DNA from: Sceloporus undulatus
Lineage: Eukaryota > Chordata > Lepidosauria > Squamata > Phrynosomatidae
Direction of reading: 5' to 3'
Length of the DNA: 64,000 nt
NCBI RefSeq assembly: GCF_019175285.1
Contig: NC_056527.1
Location: forward strand, 119,024,133-119,088,132
In this document: positions 54,121 to 64,000 of the stretch, piece after piece
How positions within the stretch are numbered: position 1 is the first letter of the stretch
How the letters are laid out: each line of letters opens with the position of its first letter
Notes under the pieces: model-generated
Seen by the model: only the letters and a program-made list of their open reading frames with translations
Databases searched by the model: none
Told to the model about the DNA's origin: nothing
Position numbers and translations under genes: made by a program

Positions 54121-56205
54121 TAATAATAATAATAATAACAATATTTATTTGTATCCCGCCCCTCTGAGAACAATTGGGGCGGCTAACAAAGTTAAAAATA
54201 CAGAACATATAAAATCCCTGGTACCCTCCCCTCCTTAAAAAAGTATTAACTCCAATGCAGATTTTTTTTTGGGGGGGGGGGAACATACAAGTTAAAAACT
54301 GACCAGAAGGTCAACAACATCACCTCAGCAAGCAATCAATGGGAGCGGCAGTATCTTATTCCCAGACATTTTTCTGAGGCCGGGTTCTCTATTCTGGGAA
54401 GGCCTGCCACAAGAGATCCATCTTAAGAGTCTTTTTAAAGCTGTCTAAGGATGTCAATTGACGGATCTCATCCGGAGGCCATTCCATAATCTGGGGGCGA
54501 CGATGGAAAATGCCCTCTGGGAGGTAGCCAAGAGCCTAGATGTTTGTGGCTGAAGTTGGCCTCTCCCAGAGGAGCGGAGTGTGTGGGAGGATTGTAGGGG
54601 AGAAGGCAGTCCCGGAGATAGCTTGGACCCAAGCCATTTAGGGCTTTAAAGGTGATGACCAACACCTTGTACTGGGTCCAGAAGCTAATGGGCAGCCAGT
54701 GGAGGGACTTTAGAACCGGGGTAATATGGTCCCTCCTGGATGTTCCAGAAATTACTCTGGCTGCCATATTGTGTACTAGTTGCAGTTTCCAGACCAAGTA
54801 CGAGGGTAGCCTCATGTAGAGCGCATTACAGAAGTCTAGACGTGAGGTTACCAGCACATGCACAACAGTCTCCAGATCCCTTACTTCCAGAAAAGGGCGC
54901 AGCTGGTGTATCAGCCGAAGCTGATAACAGGCGCTCCTGACTGTCGCATTTACCTGGTTCGCCATCAGGAGCGACGAGTCAAGGAGCACCCCCAGACTGT
55001 GAACGCAGTCCTTCATGGAGAGTGTGACCCCATCCAGGACTGGAGGTTGCAACCCGATTCTTGGTTTCGGGGCCGCTACCGTGGGCACCTCTGTCTTGTC
55101 TGGATTCAGCCTCAATCTGTTTTTCCTCATCCAGCCCATTACTGCCCGAAGGCATTCATTGAGAGGAGACGCCATCAGAATTCGAGGCCGACGAACGAGA
55201 CACGGAGAAATAGATCTGGGTGTCATCAGAGTACTGATAACACCCAGCTCCATAACTCCGAATGATCTCACCCAGCAGCTTGATATAGATGTTAAATAAC
55301 ATGGGGACATAATAGCATCCTGTGGAACCCCACAGGTGAGCTCCCTCCTACTGGCGCAACTGTCCCCGAGCATCACTCTCTGGGATCTGCCCAAGAGGAA
55401 GGAACGGAACCACTGCAATGCAGTGCCTCCAATTCCCAGCCCCCTCAGGCGATCCACGAGGATGCCATGATCTATCGTATCAAAAGCTGCTGAGAGGTCT
55501 AAGAGCACCAACAGGGTCACACTGCCCCTGTTGATGCTCAGACACAGATTGTCAGTCAAGGCAACCATGGCAATCTCAACCCCAAAGCCTGTCCTGAAGC
55601 CAGTTTGAAATGGGTCTAGATAATCGGTTTCATCCAAGACAGCTTGGAGTTGAAGAGCAACTGCCCTCTTGATTACCTTGCTCAAAAATGGTAGCATAGT
55701 TGTTCATATCCAAGGGGTCCAGGGAAGGTTTTTTCAGAAGCGGCCTAACAGCCGCTTCCTTTAAGCAAGATGGAATATAACCTTCCCTGAAGGATGCACC
55801 GATGATGTTTGCAAGGAACTGTCTCAATGCATCCCCCCCCCCGGACGGCCAGCCATGATGGGCGAGGGTCGAGAGAGCAAGTTGTTTCCCTCACTCTACC
55901 AAGGAGCTTGTCCACGTCATCAGTACTCACTGACTGAAGCTGATCCAGTACAATCTCATTAACGGAATCGCTGGACACCTCATCTGTTGTTTGTTACAAT
56001 ACTGGCGTCTCAGTCGGCTCTTATCTGAGAGATTTTATCTGCAAAGAAGTTGTTAAACGCCTCACAGCAGGCCATTGTTGGGTTCTGCACAAGGGGTACC
56101 TGCGTCAGTTCCCTTACTACCCTAAACAGTTCTGCTGGACGGGACTCTGCAGACGCAGTAGGTGCAGAGGAGAAACGTCTCCTGATAGGACAAAGAAAGT
56201 TTAGA
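54121..56205 (-). mobile_element. L2-clade LINE, RT with 3' tail
   Basis: The minus strand holds a long RT frame (409 residues, 55697-54468) reading LPFLSKVIKRAVALQLQAVL, LLVLLDLSAAFDTIDHG, LNPDKTEV, then LEVRDLETVVHVLVTSRLDF and ITPVLKSLHWLPI. Upstream pieces (55.7-56.2 kb) give the linker (FNNFFADKISQIRAD). The catalytic YADDT region is out of frame relative to the rest. The 3' UTR ends with gcgggatacaaataaa and a TTATTA microsatellite at 54121-54145. Inactive, but younger-looking than most LINE pieces here. Confidence 0.88.
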
Positions 56206-56228
56206 TGCAACAATAATAATAATAATAC

Positions 56229-56657
56229 ATAGAGAGATCTTGTAGCACCTTTAAGACTCACTGAAAGAAATAAATTGGTAGCATGAGCATCTTTCATAGA
56301 CTTCAGTCTACTTCCTCAGATGCATTTGGTGGAGTGAAAGCCAGGCACAGACCTATATATGCCATTGGTAAGTGAGGATGTCCATACAAATTGCAAATCC
56401 TTTGTATATGGAAATGAAGTTGCAGAGCCAGCTTTAACGATGGTCATTAGCGCACAAAGGATCTGCCAGTTCATCTCCATACCCAAAGACCAGTTTCCTA
56501 TGCCTTTGTGCACTAACAACCATCCTTAAAATTGGACCTGCAATATATATAGGTCTTTCCCTGGCTTTCACTCCACCAACCAAATGCATCTGAGGAAGTA
56601 GACTGCTGCCAATTTCTTACTTTCAGTTAGTCTCAAAGGGACTACAAGATCTCTGTA
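56229..56657. mobile_element. Complete foldback MITE of the 'agagatcttgtagcacc' family
   Basis: The left arm (agagagatcttgtagcacct, cagtctacttcctcagatgc, then tggtggagtgaaagccaggc) faces the right arm (tggctttcactccaccaacc, aaatgcatctgaggaagtag, then ctacaagatctctgtac). Arms are about 125 bp, with a core of about 180 bp (ttgcaaatcctttgtatatg; no ORF). Partial arms occur at 6976-7182, 54009-54102 and 56691-56760. Confidence 0.78.
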
Positions 56658-56690
56658 CATATTACTGAGTTGTTATTATTTTTGCATAGA

Positions 56691-56905
56691 AATGCATCTG
56701 AGGAAGTAGAATGAAGTCTACAAAGGCTCATGCTGACAATTTCTTTGTTTCAGTGAGTCGATGCTATTATTATTATTATTATCAACTTTTATTTATAAAG
56801 CGCTGTAAATTTACACAGCGCTGTACATAATACAACCTTTTAGTGAGACGGTTCCCTGCCCGCAGGCTTACAATCTAAAAAGACAGGCCACAAAAGGAGA
56901 AGGGA
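56691..56905. repeat. MITE arm, then LINE-tail-like repeat
   Basis: 56691-56760 is an inverted arm of the preceding family (aatgcatctgaggaagtaga). 56763-56905 starts with a TTA repeat and reads atttataaagcgctgtaaat, then tccctgcccgcaggcttaca, the tail-like repeat also seen at 51.7 kb. Confidence 0.6.
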
Positions 56906-57099
56906 GGGGTGGTGGGGAAGGGGATCAGGTCCAGAAATGTTTTTACACTTTTACACTGCCTGACAGCCGAAGCGGCAACTACTGGGCAGCCTGAAATCTT
57001 CTGAAACAGTGCTCAGTATAAATAGTTTAATAAATGAAAAATAACCTCTTTAATGAGGTAACTTCTATTCTGAGGTAAAACTGAGGCGAATGAGCCTTG

Positions 57100-57451
57100 G
57101 TTTTGGCGGGAAAGTGGTAAAAGTGGGAAGTCGCGCATGCGCAGGGAGAGGGGCCTGGCCTCTGAAGGCGAGCGAGCGCGACGCGCATGCGCGGACAGCG
57201 GCTCTCTTCCCTCCCCCATCTGTAAATAGCTTGAGGTGTTTGCTTTAGTTCCTTGCGTAACTCTTGAGCACGCGCGACGGAATAAGGCCGCGAACACCAC
57301 ATCCCAGTGCGCATGCGCAGCGGCGTCCAGACGGGAGGAGACTACTCAGTAAGGGTGGCCCAAACAGAGCATGCGCTGCGTGGAGTAGGCGGCCGCGTCT
57401 GCGCATGCGCACTCTCGGCGGCAGTGACTGAAGGATCTCAGGTGAGGTCGG
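57100..57451 (+). promoter_or_regulatory. AGFG2 CpG-rich promoter with four NRF1-type sites
   Basis: The region is CpG-rich just upstream of the AGFG2 start codon. It carries palindromes matching the NRF1 consensus at 57132-57143 (cgcgcatgcgca), 57182-57193 (cgcgcatgcgcg), 57308-57319 and 57400-57411 (both tgcgcatgcgca). A further half-type site (gcatgcgct) lies near 57370. No TATA box is seen. Further GC boxes (gggcgggg) follow in intron 1. This is a housekeeping-type promoter by appearance. Confidence 0.7.
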
Positions 57452-57642
57452 ATGGCGGCGGCCGGGTCGAGGAAGCCCGGCTCCCCGCGGGACTCGGAGT
57501 CGGAGGTGTGGTCCCGGCGGGTGAGGGAGCTGGTGAGCTCCGTGCCGGCCAGCCGCCTCTGCTTCGAGTGCGGGCAGCGCGGCGTCACCTACGTCGACAT
57601 CACCATCGGCAGCTTCGTCTGCACCGCCTGCTCCGGGGCGCT
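57452..57642 (+). CDS. AGFG2: AGFG2 coding exon 1
   Basis: ATG 57452; donor ggggcgct/gtgagt at 57643. 191 nt, leaving two bases of a Leu codon. It encodes a variable head (MAAAGSRKPGSPRD) and the zinc-finger half of the Arf-GAP domain. Confidence 0.93.
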
Positions 57643-60600
57643 GTGAGTGGCGGGTGGGCGGGCCTGGGGCACGTGACGCCAGCGGGAGGGGAGGGGCTAA
57701 GCCGCAGTGGGAGGGGCGCGAGGAACATGTATGAAGTGCGGTGGGCGGGGCTAAGACGGAGTGGGCGGGGCCGAGTTTGCATATGGAAATGAGTAGGTGG
57801 GGCTTTTAAACTGCAGCTCTGACTCCTTGAGGCATTATGGGAGTTGTAGTCCAAAAGTAACTTTTCCAGACAAGAGGACTGGTTTGGGACTACAAGTGGC
57901 CATGGCAAGGAAGTTTGCAAGCTGTCCTGGACGGGGTCACCCTTCCCCAAAAGGACGAAGTTTGCGGTTTGGGAGTACTCCTGGGTCCGTCCCTGCAGTT
58001 GTCATCTCAAGTAGATGCGCTTGGTACCAACTTTGGTGGATACGGCAACTGTGCCCCTACCTGGACCGAAAGGACCTGGAAGCAGTGGTACTCGCACTGG
58101 TAATCTCTCACTTATGTTTCTGTAGTGCGCTCTACATGGGGCTACCCTTGTACCAAGTTTGGAAGCTTTAACTAGTTCAAAATGCAGCAGCTAGATTGGT
58201 CAGTGGAGCGTCTAGGTCAGACCATATAACACCAATACTAAAATCTCTTCATTGGCTGCCAGTTAGCTTCCAGGGCCAATGCAAAGTGTTGGTTATCACC
58301 TTTAAATCCCTATATGTCTTGGGCCTGAGTTCTTGAGGGAACACCTCTCCCTACACAATGCGCCCCGCACCCTCAGGACATCTGGGAAGGAATCATCAGA
58401 CCACGCACAAACCAGGCTTACAACAACTTCCCAGAGAGAACGGTTTGCCGGAAGAGATCCTCCTCATTCGCAGCTTAGATGCCTTCAAGGAAGCACTGAA
58501 GACGGATCTCTTCCGGTGAGCCTATCCACCAAACCTGTTGTAAAACATCTCACCTCTGTTAGTGCTGCGTGTTTTTAGGAAGAGTCAATTAATTGTATTG
58601 TATTGATAATAATGCTATTGTTTTAGTGTATGTAGCGAATATGTTTTTGTTTGTTTGAAGTACAGTATCTTGATTGCTGTAATCCCGCCTTGATCCGCAG
58701 GGAGAGGCAGGAAATAGAAATACAATGTATTCTTATTCTTATTATCATGGGTTTTGGGAGTTGTAGTCCAAAAGTAACTTCCCCAAGCTCTGCGCAACAG
58801 GTGCTGCTCTGACATTTTGGCACACATTCTGTTAGCTTTTATTTTGCATCTAGTGGGATGTTCAAAGATAGACCAGAACACAGACTGCAACCAGAAGGAA
58901 GGGCAGCCATGAAAGAACTAGAGAGACTCCTAAAGAGCAGAGATGTAGAGCTGAGTTCTAAAATTAGAATCGTTAAAAACCATTGCATTCCCCATCGCTG
59001 CGTACGGCTGCGAGAGAAGGAAGCGGATAGGAAGAACACCAGTTCATTGGAAATGTGGTGCCGGGGAAGAGTGCCGCAGATACCATGGATGGCCAAAAAG
59101 CCAAAGAAATGGGTTGATGAACAACAGATCAAGCCTGAACAAGATGACAAAAGTGGGGCTGTGGTACTTTGGACACATCATGAGAGGAAACGAATCACAA
59201 GGAAAGACCATAATGCTAGGAAAGATGGACGGCAATAGAAAGAAAGGAAGGCTGCATGCATAGATTCGATCAGGGAGGCCACTGGCCTGAATCTGCGTTG
59301 GAGGACGGGGGCCTTGGACGTGCCTCACCCAAAGGGTCACCTTGAGGTCCACTTGAGGGCTGCTGACAACAAAGAATGCCCAAAGTACCATTCTAATCTA
59401 TTCAATGAGGTATAAATCAGTAGCACAAAACAACTGTTGGGAAGGCCGTAAGTAGATCAATATATAATATTAATGGTAATGTTATTGACCTAATATAATT
59501 AATATAAATAATACCAGCATAGATTTCTAATAAATAAGAATAGCATATTAATATGTCTCCACCTGTAGCCTTTTCGGTTGCTTTAAAAAAAGATTTTTCT
59601 CTCACATAGAAAAAGATGCAACGGAAATGTTAAAGACGTTCTGTCCCCCGACGTCGCATCCCGACTCTTTCTGGGGAGTTGTGGTGTCTGGTGCATGCTA
59701 ATTGCAGCCTCAGTTGGATCCATGATCCAAGGGATCCATGAAGGACGGTCTTCAGAGCTAGCCTAAATGCATTTACTTCTCAGTAAAATGAGAAGTCCCT
59801 TGTTTTCGATGCCAACGCAGAGGAGCCCTGTCTGCTTGGCTTGCCAACTTAATCAAGTTGATCTTAGCAGGCAAGCAGGATTATAGAGGTGAAGAGTTTA
59901 GTCTTTCTAACCATTTTCTTCGCAGAAAATTTAGGTCTTTGAAGATTAAGGCTTTGAGTTGGACCCAGAAGATTAATTGGTAGACTGGGAAGTTGACACA
60001 AACTTGGAGCCCCTTTTCTAGGCTGCATGGCTCCTAGCAAGTGGTCAGCTCCATTTTGTTCCTCCTGTGGCTTCCAGACTTAAACTGTAGCCCATGTTTC
60101 ATGCTACTGTTCAGATCTGCTGACTTTCCAACCCACAGAACCTCCTCCTTCCTAGGTTGAATCTCTCCCACCCATCTTGGTACTACTTCCACTTGATCCT
60201 ACTGAGCTTTTAAAGTGTGAATGGGAGGTAGAGCTGCATTGTAGTGTCAGACCCCCAGATCTCCAGCAGCTTCATATAAATCCCAAAGAGTGCTAGAATC
60301 ACCTTGCAACACTTCACAAATTTGGGGCAGAGAACAGAAATCTCCTAGCAGGGGCTTCTGGACATGACCTGAGAAAGGACCAGAACTCGGAGTTCAGAAA
60401 CATTCCTTGGAAAAGCTGGCTTGGAGGAACTGGGAGTTAGCATAAAAAAGTCACTCTTCCCAATATTTACCAGAGCCACCATGATAACTATTCTTCCTAA
60501 GTGAGGAGGGCTAAGCAGTTGAGTCTGTGTTGAAGGGTTTCAGGTCTGATAGCTTCCCATAGTTAACTGGTGCAGTTGTATGTTAATTCATACATGGCTG

Positions 60601-63600
60601 AAACAAAACCAGACTTTTCCATCTGCAGTGGCTCTAAAAACATGTTTTGCAGCTCAGGTCAAGGCTGTCTGAAGGGGTCTGGGATCTCTGGAAGAGCCCC
60701 TTCTCTTGGTCCCAGCACTTTCTCAGGTTTGCTTGGTGAGAACAAGGGAGACGGGGCCTTTTCGGCAGCAGCTCCCAGGCTTTGGAATGGCTCCCTCCTT
60801 GCCGTCATTCCATCAGCAAGCAAAAACTTTTCTCTTCGAAGACGCTTTTAGGAATTCACTGCCAGGGTTTTTAAGGGTCTGCTGTTTTATGATGTATCCT
60901 TCTGATGCTTTTGATCTTTTGTCTTTTAATAGATTTCTTCTGAAAGGTTTAATTCTAGTATTGTTTTTAAATAAAAACTTCTAATTCATTACCTCTCTTT
61001 TTGTAACTGTTGTTAACTGAATTTATTTATCCTTTTGGAAGCTGCTTTGGAAACCAATAGTGAGGAGAGGCAGAATATGAAATTAATGCTAATCATACTC
61101 CTTCAGCCTGGTGCAGTCCAGGTGCTGGTTGGGAGAAGATGGGAGTTGTAGCTGGGAAGTCTGCTCTTAAGGTGTGAGGAGGAAGAGGAAGACAGACATG
61201 TCTGGAACTGAGGACCTCACCTGGATGCTGTGTAAAGAGAAGGGAATGGGTGTAATGCCTTGGACCTGGGCAGCAGACTCTGGAGTGTACTTCTTTAGTG
61301 CAATAATGGTCAAGTGGCCAGCAGCTTCTGGCCCCTTGCAAGCGGGTGGACAGTGTTTCCTTTGGTGGTGAATTGTCCCTGATGCAGAAGCCAGCTATGG
61401 TCAACACCAGTGGCTTCTTTGCAAGGATTGGAGGTCTCAGAGCAGACAAGCCTCCCCTCCTCACTTTCTGGGTCAAGGGCATGGATTTTGATTTATTTAT
61501 ATCCCATCTTAGGATAGCTGCGGGCGAACTTTGATAGGTCCTCAGGTGTAGAGACATATTATGAAATAAAAAAGTCAGAATTGTCCTGGCCATAGTATTT
61601 CTGAATTCTGTGTATTGTCGTGAAAGCTGGACGGCAAAGAAAGCAGACTGGTAGTGTTCACCCTTAGGGGGCCTTTTTCTATTATTCATTTAAGGAACTA
61701 GATATTGATTATATAGAATAAAAATTGAATATTGCCACTTGCCATCTCAGTAGAGAATCAGTTCATTTGGAATGTGATGCTGGAGGAGAGTTCTGTGGAT
61801 GCTACAGACTGCCAAAAAGCCAAGTAAATAGATGCAATAGTAAATAAAGCCTGAACTCTCCCTGGAAGCCAAGATTCCTCACCTGAAGCTGTTGTACTTT
61901 GGACAGATCATGAGATGATGTGACTCATTAGAAAAGATGATAATGCCGGGAAAGTGGAAGGCGGTAATTAGTAAAAAGAGACAAGTGGATTGATTTCAGC
62001 TAAGGAAGCCCTGGCTTTGCAAGGCCGGAGCAGGGCTGGGGATGTCCAGAGGGATTCTTAGCGGGGCGTAAGTCAGGGTCAGCTTGGTGGCAGATAATCA
62101 CTTTCTCCCAGTATGGGACCCAAGGCGGCTTACAGCCAGGCTAAAACAAAAACCCGATTCACATTACAACACAATTAAGTGAGTTATCATATCAAAACAG
62201 CATTCACTTTTAAAAGCAAGAAAATCATTTTTAAAAACTGGAAGCGGACCAGGTAAGGGTTGGAGCAAGACCCTCGGGCTCCTTTGTTCTCTTTCCTCTC
62301 CTGTCCTCTGTCCATGGCAGTTGCCAGCCTCCCTCTCCTGGCTCTGGTCATGGCGCGGGGGTCATTCTTGTGTCAGCGCCTCCCCTGAGTGGCGCTCTGA
62401 ATATTTGATTTTCAGCCCTTTAAATAATTGACAGCCACTGGCAGGGGAACAGGGGAAAACCCCTTGTGTCAGCGGTTCAGAGGGGTGAGGAGCAAGGGCA
62501 TGACCATGCCGATGGCTGTGTGGATGGGGTGCCGGGTGGCAAAGTTGGCGTCTGAACCCTTACCTCAGGGCATGGGTTCCTCCAGGGATTCATGCGCTCA
62601 AGGAAATGAAGCATGTTATGTCTCCATGTCCCAGCAGTCAGGGTCTTTCTCTCCTGTCAACATAGAGCAGGTCCCTGAAATCATATGGGAGGGAAGCCAC
62701 TTTCTTTGGCTAAGTCTATTATTTTTTTGCCATGTGGGCCGCCACCTCCTCTTCTTCTGTTGCCAAGAACAGCTTTGGCGCCATGGATCTCTAGTCTGTG
62801 GCTATGTAACTATCTGATGCCTTTCTTTCCTACTTCCCTGCCCCCCCCCCTTTGCAGCCGTGGCCTGAACCCCCCTCACCGGGTCAAATCCATCTCCATG
62901 ACAACCTTCACGGAAAGCGAAGTCCAGTTCCTCCAGACCCGTGGGAACGAGGTGAGTTGGAGGCCAGCCTGGTCTTGGCGTTACCAGGCCAGATGTCAGT
63001 GGGGATTCTGGGCATTATAGTCCAAAAAAGTAATTTTCCCTGGCTTGTGGCATTTTTAAAGAGGCAAAATAGCCAAGTGCGAAGCAGTGTAGCACTGTAA
63101 CAGTGGTTCTTAATAGTTTTGGAGTGGTCAGGGCCCAGAGAAATATCTGCAAACAACATTTTCCATACTATTTAATTTTATTACACTGGAAATTTTTTTC
63201 CTTCTCATAGACTAATCTGGAACAAAAAAGATTTGCAGTCAACCCTTGCTAAAGACTCAATTTCTACCCTATCTAAAGTAACGGGAGATCAAAGAGTTAA
63301 AAAGCCCATATTTTTCCGACCCATTTCACAGAGCACCTGAAGCCCATTCATAGACCCCTGCTTCAGAATTTCCCTACATTACAGAGAAGGGTTTTTTGCG
63401 GGAGACTTCAGAGAGGGGTGGTGGTGGAGCATGTTCTCTCCAGCTCTTCAGGGTCCCCTCTGTCCAAAAAACAACGGAGTCCTGATCTGCCGTTTCCTCT
63501 TCCAATTCTGTCCTCCCGGCTGTACTCCTGCTTCATGCATTTACTTCCCACAGGCCTGTCGCAAGATCTGGTTGGGCACCTTCGACTCACGGACATCTCT

Positions 63601-63669
63601 GCTACCAGATTCCCAGGACCCCCAGAAAGTGAAGGAGTTCCTGCAAGAGAAATACGAGAAGAAGAGATG
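57452..63669 (+). CDS. AGFG2: AGFG2, ArfGAP with FG repeats 2 (first three coding exons, partial)
   Basis: Exons 57452-57642, 62858-62951 and 63554-63669 join in phase and encode the N-terminal 133 residues, ending KKR, with a split W codon at the donor. This is the Arf-GAP domain: zinc-finger cysteines C37, C40, C57 and C60 (CX2CX16CX2C) and the Arg after them (SGALRGLN, R65). AGFG2 is related to AGFG1/HRB, which binds EH-domain endocytic proteins through NPF motifs. Its own GAP activity is not well established. The text SEVWSRRVRELVSS and RGVTYVDITIGSFVC fits AGFG2 rather than AGFG1 (RGPTYVNMTVGSFVC in memory). The FG/NPF-repeat part lies beyond the right edge. Start chosen at the first Met after the CpG-rich 5' region. 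The next gene to the left is NYAP1, same strand, as in human. Confidence 0.93.
57643..57905 (+). other. Start of AGFG2 intron 1, GC boxes and MITE remnant
   Basis: Repeated gtgggcggggctaa-type GC boxes around 57650-57775, likely part of the promoter-proximal region. From about 57831, gcattatgggagttgtagtc is the dispersed MITE word. Confidence 0.45.
57906..58745 (+). mobile_element. L2-clade LINE 3' end
   Basis: Plus-strand L2: GLGVLLGPSLQLSSQVDA, YLDRKDLEAVVLALVISHLC-like text, gtcagaccatataacaccaa (DHITPIL) and cttcattggctgccagttag (LHWLPV), then a 3' UTR to ttcttattcttattatc. 5'-truncated within AGFG2 intron 1. Frame damaged. Confidence 0.82.
58845..59383 (+). mobile_element. RTE/BovB-like LINE 3' region
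   Basis: MKELERLLKSRDVELSSKIR, then LEMWCRGRVPQIPWMAKKPK, a GHIMRG-type stretch and MLGKMDGNRKKGR, to the 3' end gaggtccacttgagggctgc. This is the uninterrupted counterpart of the split copy at 2.45-3.48 kb. It contains several stops. Confidence 0.75.
59384..60689. other. No exon seen in AGFG2 intron 1
   Basis: AT-rich around 59440-59560, then mixed sequence. No clear repeat or domain. Reading frames are short. Confidence 0.4.
60690..61085 (+). mobile_element. L2-like LINE 3' end
   Basis: SQVCLVRTRETGPFRQQLPG, then tttggaatggctccctcctt and aacttttctcttcgaagacg, a 3' UTR with ttgtaactgttgttaactga and gaagctgctttggaaacc. Same block order as 22050-22400. Confidence 0.6.
61555..62035 (+). mobile_element. 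RTE/BovB-like LINE fragment, interrupted
   Basis: A short upstream part (tgtcgtgaaagctggacggc, CRESWTAKKAD-like) is followed, after about 90 bp of unrelated sequence, by atttggaatgtgatgctgga, aagctgttgtactttggac and atgccgggaaagtggaaggc. Weaker than the 59 kb copy. Confidence 0.6.
62095..62240 (-). repeat. LINE-tail-like interspersed repeat
   Basis: ctttctcccagtatgggacc, caaggcggcttacagccagg and A-rich text. The minus-strand tail repeat seen elsewhere in the window. Confidence 0.5.
62858..62951 (+). CDS. AGFG2: AGFG2 coding exon 2
   Basis: Acceptor: C run then tttgcag; donor aacgag/gtgagt at 62952. 94 nt. It encodes RGLNPPHRVKSISMTTFTES and EVQFLQTRGNE, near-identical to the family. The catalytic-position Arg is the first full codon. 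Confidence 0.94.
63554..63669 (+). CDS. AGFG2: AGFG2 coding exon 3
   Basis: Acceptor ttacttcccacag/gcctgt; donor gagatg/gtgaga at 63670. 116 nt. It encodes ACRKIWLGTFDSRTSLLPDS, then QDPQKVKEFLQEKYEKKRW, ending the Arf-GAP fold. The rest of the gene is outside the window. Confidence 0.93.
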
Positions 63670-64000
63670 GTGAGAGCAAAGAGAGAGGCAGAAAATGAGA
63701 GCGGGGGGAGCGAGGAGGTCAGTCTCTGGGGCTTGTTGTGTCGTTGTGGAACCTAGGAATCTACTGGCCAGATTAAGTTCTGTAAACTGGGACATACTGG
63801 ATTTACTTTCCACACTTTTCATATTCGGTTTATTTCCTCTACCCAAGAGCCCCTGCAGATTGAAATTCTGCCAGTGGGCCACAAAGAAAGGTCAAAACCA
63901 TGAAACTATTCAAATACAGTAAAACAACAAGAAATCAACATGGATTAGAACCATTGCAGAACTAAAAGCAGAGGGCAGCAATAGCACGGGACTCTGAAAA
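63670..64000. other. AGFG2 intron 3, no further exon
   Basis: No acceptor followed by the expected YVPP text is seen before the window ends. No repeat recognised. Confidence 0.5.

Noticed and set aside
57452-63669. Assignment of the Arf-GAP gene to AGFG1
   Set aside because: The words SEVW.RRVREL and RGVTYVDIT.GSFVC and the location next to NYAP1 fit AGFG2. AGFG1 has different residues at these places in memory.

Overview
The window looks like a squamate reptile (lizard) nuclear genome. Two host genes are split by introns with GT-AG sites. Almost everything between them is built from repeats typical of lizards: CR1, L2 and RTE/BovB LINEs, tRNA-derived SINEs with a BovB-like tail (Sauria-SINE type), many foldback MITEs, di- and trinucleotide microsatellites, and a tyrosine-recombinase (DIRS) retroelement. 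Species cannot be read from the sequence.

Layout. 1-7.6 kb: repeats only. These are an L2 LINE on the minus strand, a foldback element, a BovB copy carrying a CR1 insertion, and several MITEs and SINEs. 7.6-30.7 kb: NYAP1 on the plus strand. A GC-rich block with a candidate 5' non-coding exon lies at 8.0-8.3 kb, followed by six coding exons (9881-10071, 23144-23439, 25422-26699, 27605-27811, 28418-28527, 30452-30709). All phases fit and give a 779-residue product. Its large first intron (10.1-23.1 kb) is packed with CR1, MITE, L2 and SINE copies. 30.7-39.3 kb: probable 3' UTR, then unique or weakly repetitive DNA. 39.4-46.8 kb: a young-looking DIRS element (40230-46595) inside an older repeat. 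46.8-57.0 kb: repeats, including nested LINE/CR1/SINE insertions and an L2 copy. 57.1-64 kb: the CpG-rich promoter and first three coding exons of AGFG2 on the plus strand. The gene runs off the right edge.

NYAP1 and AGFG2 are neighbours in the same order and orientation on human 7q22.1 (from memory), so this is conserved synteny. NYAP1 is a neuronal adaptor that couples Fyn-family tyrosine kinases to PI3K through two YxxM motifs, both present. AGFG2 is an Arf-GAP-domain protein with FG/NPF repeats, linked to endocytic adaptors. The two genes are not known to act together.

The points most worth a second look are: an N-terminal extension of NYAP1 that resembles the NYAP2 N-terminus and is absent from the human NYAP1 start as I remember it; four NRF1-type palindromes in the AGFG2 promoter; the DIRS element with a recognisable internal complementary region; and several foldback MITE families, one with apparent 7-bp target duplications and one with mirrored CA/TG microsatellites.
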